In this document: piece after piece, positions 62,289-64,000 of the stretch
Position numbering within the stretch: position 1 is the stretch's first letter
How the letters are laid out: each line of letters opens with the position of its first letter
Source: CAZIVP01 sp964542915
GTDB lineage: Bacteria > Calditrichota > Calditrichia > Calditrichales > Calditrichaceae
Direction of reading: 5' to 3'
Length of the DNA stretch: 64,000 bases
Assembly (NCBI GenBank): GCA_964542915.1
Contig: CAZIVP010000001.1
Coordinates: forward strand, 434,001-498,000
Made by a program: the position numbers and the translations under genes
Notes under the pieces: model-generated
The model's input: only the letters and a program-made list of their open reading frames with translations
Told to the model about the DNA's origin: nothing
Database searches by the model: none

Positions 62289-63590
62289 ATGAAGTCCGTT
62301 CAAGTGACTTTATTCAGGTATTTATTCATTAATCTGATTCTCATTGGATTTGTTAGTGGGCAAAATGCCTATCAGGTTTATTTTAACGAAATACGAGCAA
62401 ATGACGCCAGTACCGACGATGCGGAATTTATTGAGCTAGTTGCACCAGCCGGAACTGACTTAAGCGGCTTTAAAATCGAGCACTATAATGGCAGTGAATC
62501 CATTGACGGCGCCCTTTTTACGCACACAATAGGCGCATTCACCGTACCCGATGACGGGGTAACAGACAACGCCGGTAATCCGCTTGGATTTTATGTATTA
62601 TCACTAACGGGAAATAGTGCTTTAAGTAACGCCGATGAAGTCAGTTCGGATAACCTTCAGAATGGCGAAGACGGCGTCATACTCTATGATAGCGAAGATA
62701 ACATTCTTGATGCGGTGGCATGGGAAGGCCCCGGAGATTTAACGACGGATGATCCCGGTACCGTTACCACTTCAGGTTCAACAAGCGAAAACAACTACTT
62801 GCATGTCACTGTTGATGATGACGCCGGCGATAACAGTCTGCAGGCCCCGGATGACGTTTTGTCTGATGACGGCACCGGTTGGGCCCTGTTTGCAGCCACG
62901 CCCGGCCAAATAAATCAAAATCAAAATGATGGCGATATGTCGCTTCCGGTGAATCTGGTAGCGTTCAATGCCTTATTACAAGACGATCATATTCTTGTGA
63001 AATGGCGTACGGCGAGTGAAGTGGATAATCTCGGCTTTGAGTTGTATCGTTCGTTCGAAGCGCATAACGATTATCAATTGCTGGATAGTTACCGAAACAA
63101 CCCGGCGCTTAAAGGCAAGCATAACAGCAGCGCTGCAAATGATTATCAATTCGCCGATTATTCGGTGGAAACCGGTAAAACGTATTTTTATAAATTAGCC
63201 GACGTCGATGTTGGTGGTAAGCGTACCTGGCATGCTCCTATAGAAATTCATGTTTCCGAAGCTCAAGATTTTGAAAAAACCGAACCATTTACAATAAGGG
63301 ATTTTCGCCTGTATCCGAATTTCCCCAATCCCTTCAACCCTTCGACAACCATCGTATTTGATATTCCTGAGTTAAATGAATCATCCGTTGATATTCTGCT
63401 TGCCATTTATAATGTGAGCGGAAAGCGTGTAAGAACTATCTATAACGAGAAACTCGAAAGCAATCGGCGTTATCGTTTTCGTTGGGATGGTAGAGATGAA
63501 CGGGGAAACATGTTGACATCGGGCATCTATATTGCTCAATTAAAAACAGATGGGTTCAGTAAGGCGATTAAAATGTGTTTAATGCGTTAA
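62289..63590 (+). CDS. secreted lamin-tail-domain protein with T9SS sorting domain
   Basis: A secreted protein of 433 residues: signal peptide to about residue 26, a lamin-tail domain (about 28-200; 'VYFNEIRANDASTDDAEFIEL', 'NGEDGVILYDSEDNILDAVAW'), a linker, a beta-sandwich stretch with 'LVAFNALLQDDHILVKWRTASEVDNLGFELYR' as often seen before T9SS domains, and a C-terminal sorting domain starting 'LYPNFPNPFNPST' near 345. Function unknown; the domain mix suggests a surface or extracellular structural protein. ATG at 62289 is chosen for GGGAGG just upstream. Confidence 0.85.
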   Translation: MKSVQVTLFRYLFINLILIGFVSGQNAYQVYFNEIRANDASTDDAEFIELVAPAGTDLSGFKIEHYNGSESIDGALFTHTIGAFTVPDDGVTDNAGNPLGFYVLSLTGNSALSNADEVSSDNLQNGEDGVILYDSEDNILDAVAWEGPGDLTTDDPGTVTTSGSTSENNYLHVTVDDDAGDNSLQAPDDVLSDDGTGWALFAATPGQINQNQNDGDMSLPVNLVAFNALLQDDHILVKWRTASEVDNLGFELYRSFEAHNDYQLLDSYRNNPALKGKHNSSAANDYQFADYSVETGKTYFYKLADVDVGGKRTWHAPIEIHVSEAQDFEKTEPFTIRDFRLYPNFPNPFNPSTTIVFDIPELNESSVDILLAIYNVSGKRVRTIYNEKLESNRRYRFRWDGRDERGNMLTSGIYIAQLKTDGFSKAIKMCLMR

Positions 63591-63828
63591 CGATTTATGA
63601 GATAACGAACGTCTGATCGATTCTCTGTTAACCGGATTTTTTTCATCCAATCATACTGTGTCAGGATTGCCCTCTGTATTAAAACAGTTATTGATTAGGG
63701 TCAGAGGGGAATTTCGCCTATGAATGATTTTATCACGGTTATTGCCTCATTAAAATTGCATAAACACCAAGAAGCGGCGGTTTCGAACATAACGTTGAAT
63801 CTTGTTTTGTGGGGGCTTCCAAAAAAAT
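63591..63828. other. intergenic region upstream of rplM
   Basis: No gene. A hairpin CCCTCTG (63670-63676)/CAGAGGG (63702-63708) has a 25-nt loop. A 44-codon frame at 63720 has only a poor start site and overlaps the rplM promoter. Confidence 0.35.
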
Positions 63829-63857
63829 TTGACTACCTGTTAAGGCCTTTTTAAATT
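63829..63857 (+). promoter_or_regulatory. promoter candidate of rplM
   Basis: TTGACT (63829-63834), 17-bp spacer, TTAAAT (63852-63857). It gives a leader of about 35 bases before the rplM start. Confidence 0.5.
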
Positions 63858-63899
63858 CAAGGCTCAACTTTTTAACGCAGAGCAGCAGGAGGTTCCGTT

Positions 63900-64000
63900 T
63901 TGAAAACATACATCGCGCCTGAAAAGGAGATTAACGGATCGCGGAAGTGGTATGTGGTGGATGCGAAAGATCAGATATTAGGAAGACTGGCGAGTCGTAT
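63900..64000 (+). CDS. rplM: ribosomal protein L13 (uL13), 5' part only
   Basis: The first 33 codons of the 50S protein L13, cut by the window end. The frame starts with TTG at 63900, behind a good GCAGGAGG six to eight bases upstream, and reads KTYIAPEKEI, then 'RKWYVVDAKDQILGRLAS', the invariant start of L13 ('WYVVDAxxxxLGRLAS'). A gene for S9 (rpsI) would be expected next, outside the window. The TTG start may keep translation low or serve regulation. Confidence 0.93.
   Translation, partial: MKTYIAPEKEINGSRKWYVVDAKDQILGRLASR

Noticed and set aside
63720..63854. 44-codon frame before rplM
   Set aside because: Poor start site and overlap with the rplM promoter; no similarity recognised.

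Overview
The window looks like chromosomal DNA of a Gram-negative bacterium of the FCB superphylum, most likely Calditrichota (Caldithrix-like) or a close neighbour. The support is protein-level: C-terminal sorting domains with the NPFNP signature in two secreted proteins, a one-piece beta-propeller hybrid two-component sensor, an S46 peptidase, many exported lipoproteins, a Bacteroidota-type sugar transferase, and a b6-type cytochrome b paired with an octaheme HAO-like cytochrome. No rRNA is present to confirm the phylum. Promoters that can be read (TTGACA/TATAAT-like with 16-17 bp spacers) are of ordinary sigma-70 form, and ribosome binding sites are mostly good AGGAGG-like sequences.

Layout. 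1-2.7 kb: end of a respiratory quinol oxidoreductase operon (cytochrome b, octaheme cytochrome c). 3-6.4 kb: a structured RNA leader with an intrinsic terminator, a TonB-dependent receptor and a polytopic membrane protein, probably an uptake pair. 6.4-7.3 kb: an Rrf2-type regulator with a perfect palindrome in front of a small membrane protein. 7.4-13 kb (minus strand): an operon of pcm, M50 protease, a small membrane-anchored protein, era, and a prolyl oligopeptidase. 13-17.8 kb: GAF histidine kinase, STAS protein, amidohydrolase, omega subunit of RNA polymerase. 18-24.3 kb: YtxH and DUF948-like proteins, ilvE with an Ile-rich leader ORF and hairpin, a glycosyltransferase, an outer-membrane protein, oligoendopeptidase F. 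24.6-31.5 kb (plus strand): S46 peptidase, lgt, metallo-beta-lactamase-fold protein, a glycosyltransferase/flippase-like membrane pair, D,D-dipeptidase. 31.5-40.2 kb (minus strand): dipeptide epimerase, NlpC/P60 lipoprotein, MATE transporter, M48 lipoprotein, sugar-dehydrogenase-like lipoprotein, M1 aminopeptidase. 40.3-45 kb: topoisomerase IV parE-parC. 45-57.5 kb: hybrid sensor, RelA/SpoT-TPR protein, CocE/NonD hydrolase, a T9SS-sorted propeller protein, queG. 57.9-64 kb: sugar transferase, Wzi-like barrel and VanZ protein (exopolysaccharide), a T9SS-sorted lamin-tail protein, and the first 33 codons of rplM.

How it fits together. The gene set suggests a heterotroph that respires through a cytochrome b/multiheme cytochrome complex and processes peptides: about ten peptidases of different families lie in 64 kb, plus a three-gene set for murein peptide breakdown. 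There are no insertion sequences, phage genes, CRISPR arrays or tRNA genes that I can see; this is core rather than accessory DNA. The most interesting signals are regulatory: the terminator-containing leader of the TonB receptor, the ilvE leader, and the Rrf2 palindrome. The most interesting proteins are the HAO-like octaheme cytochrome with Phe where I would expect the catalytic cross-link Tyr, and the RelA/SpoT-TPR fusion.
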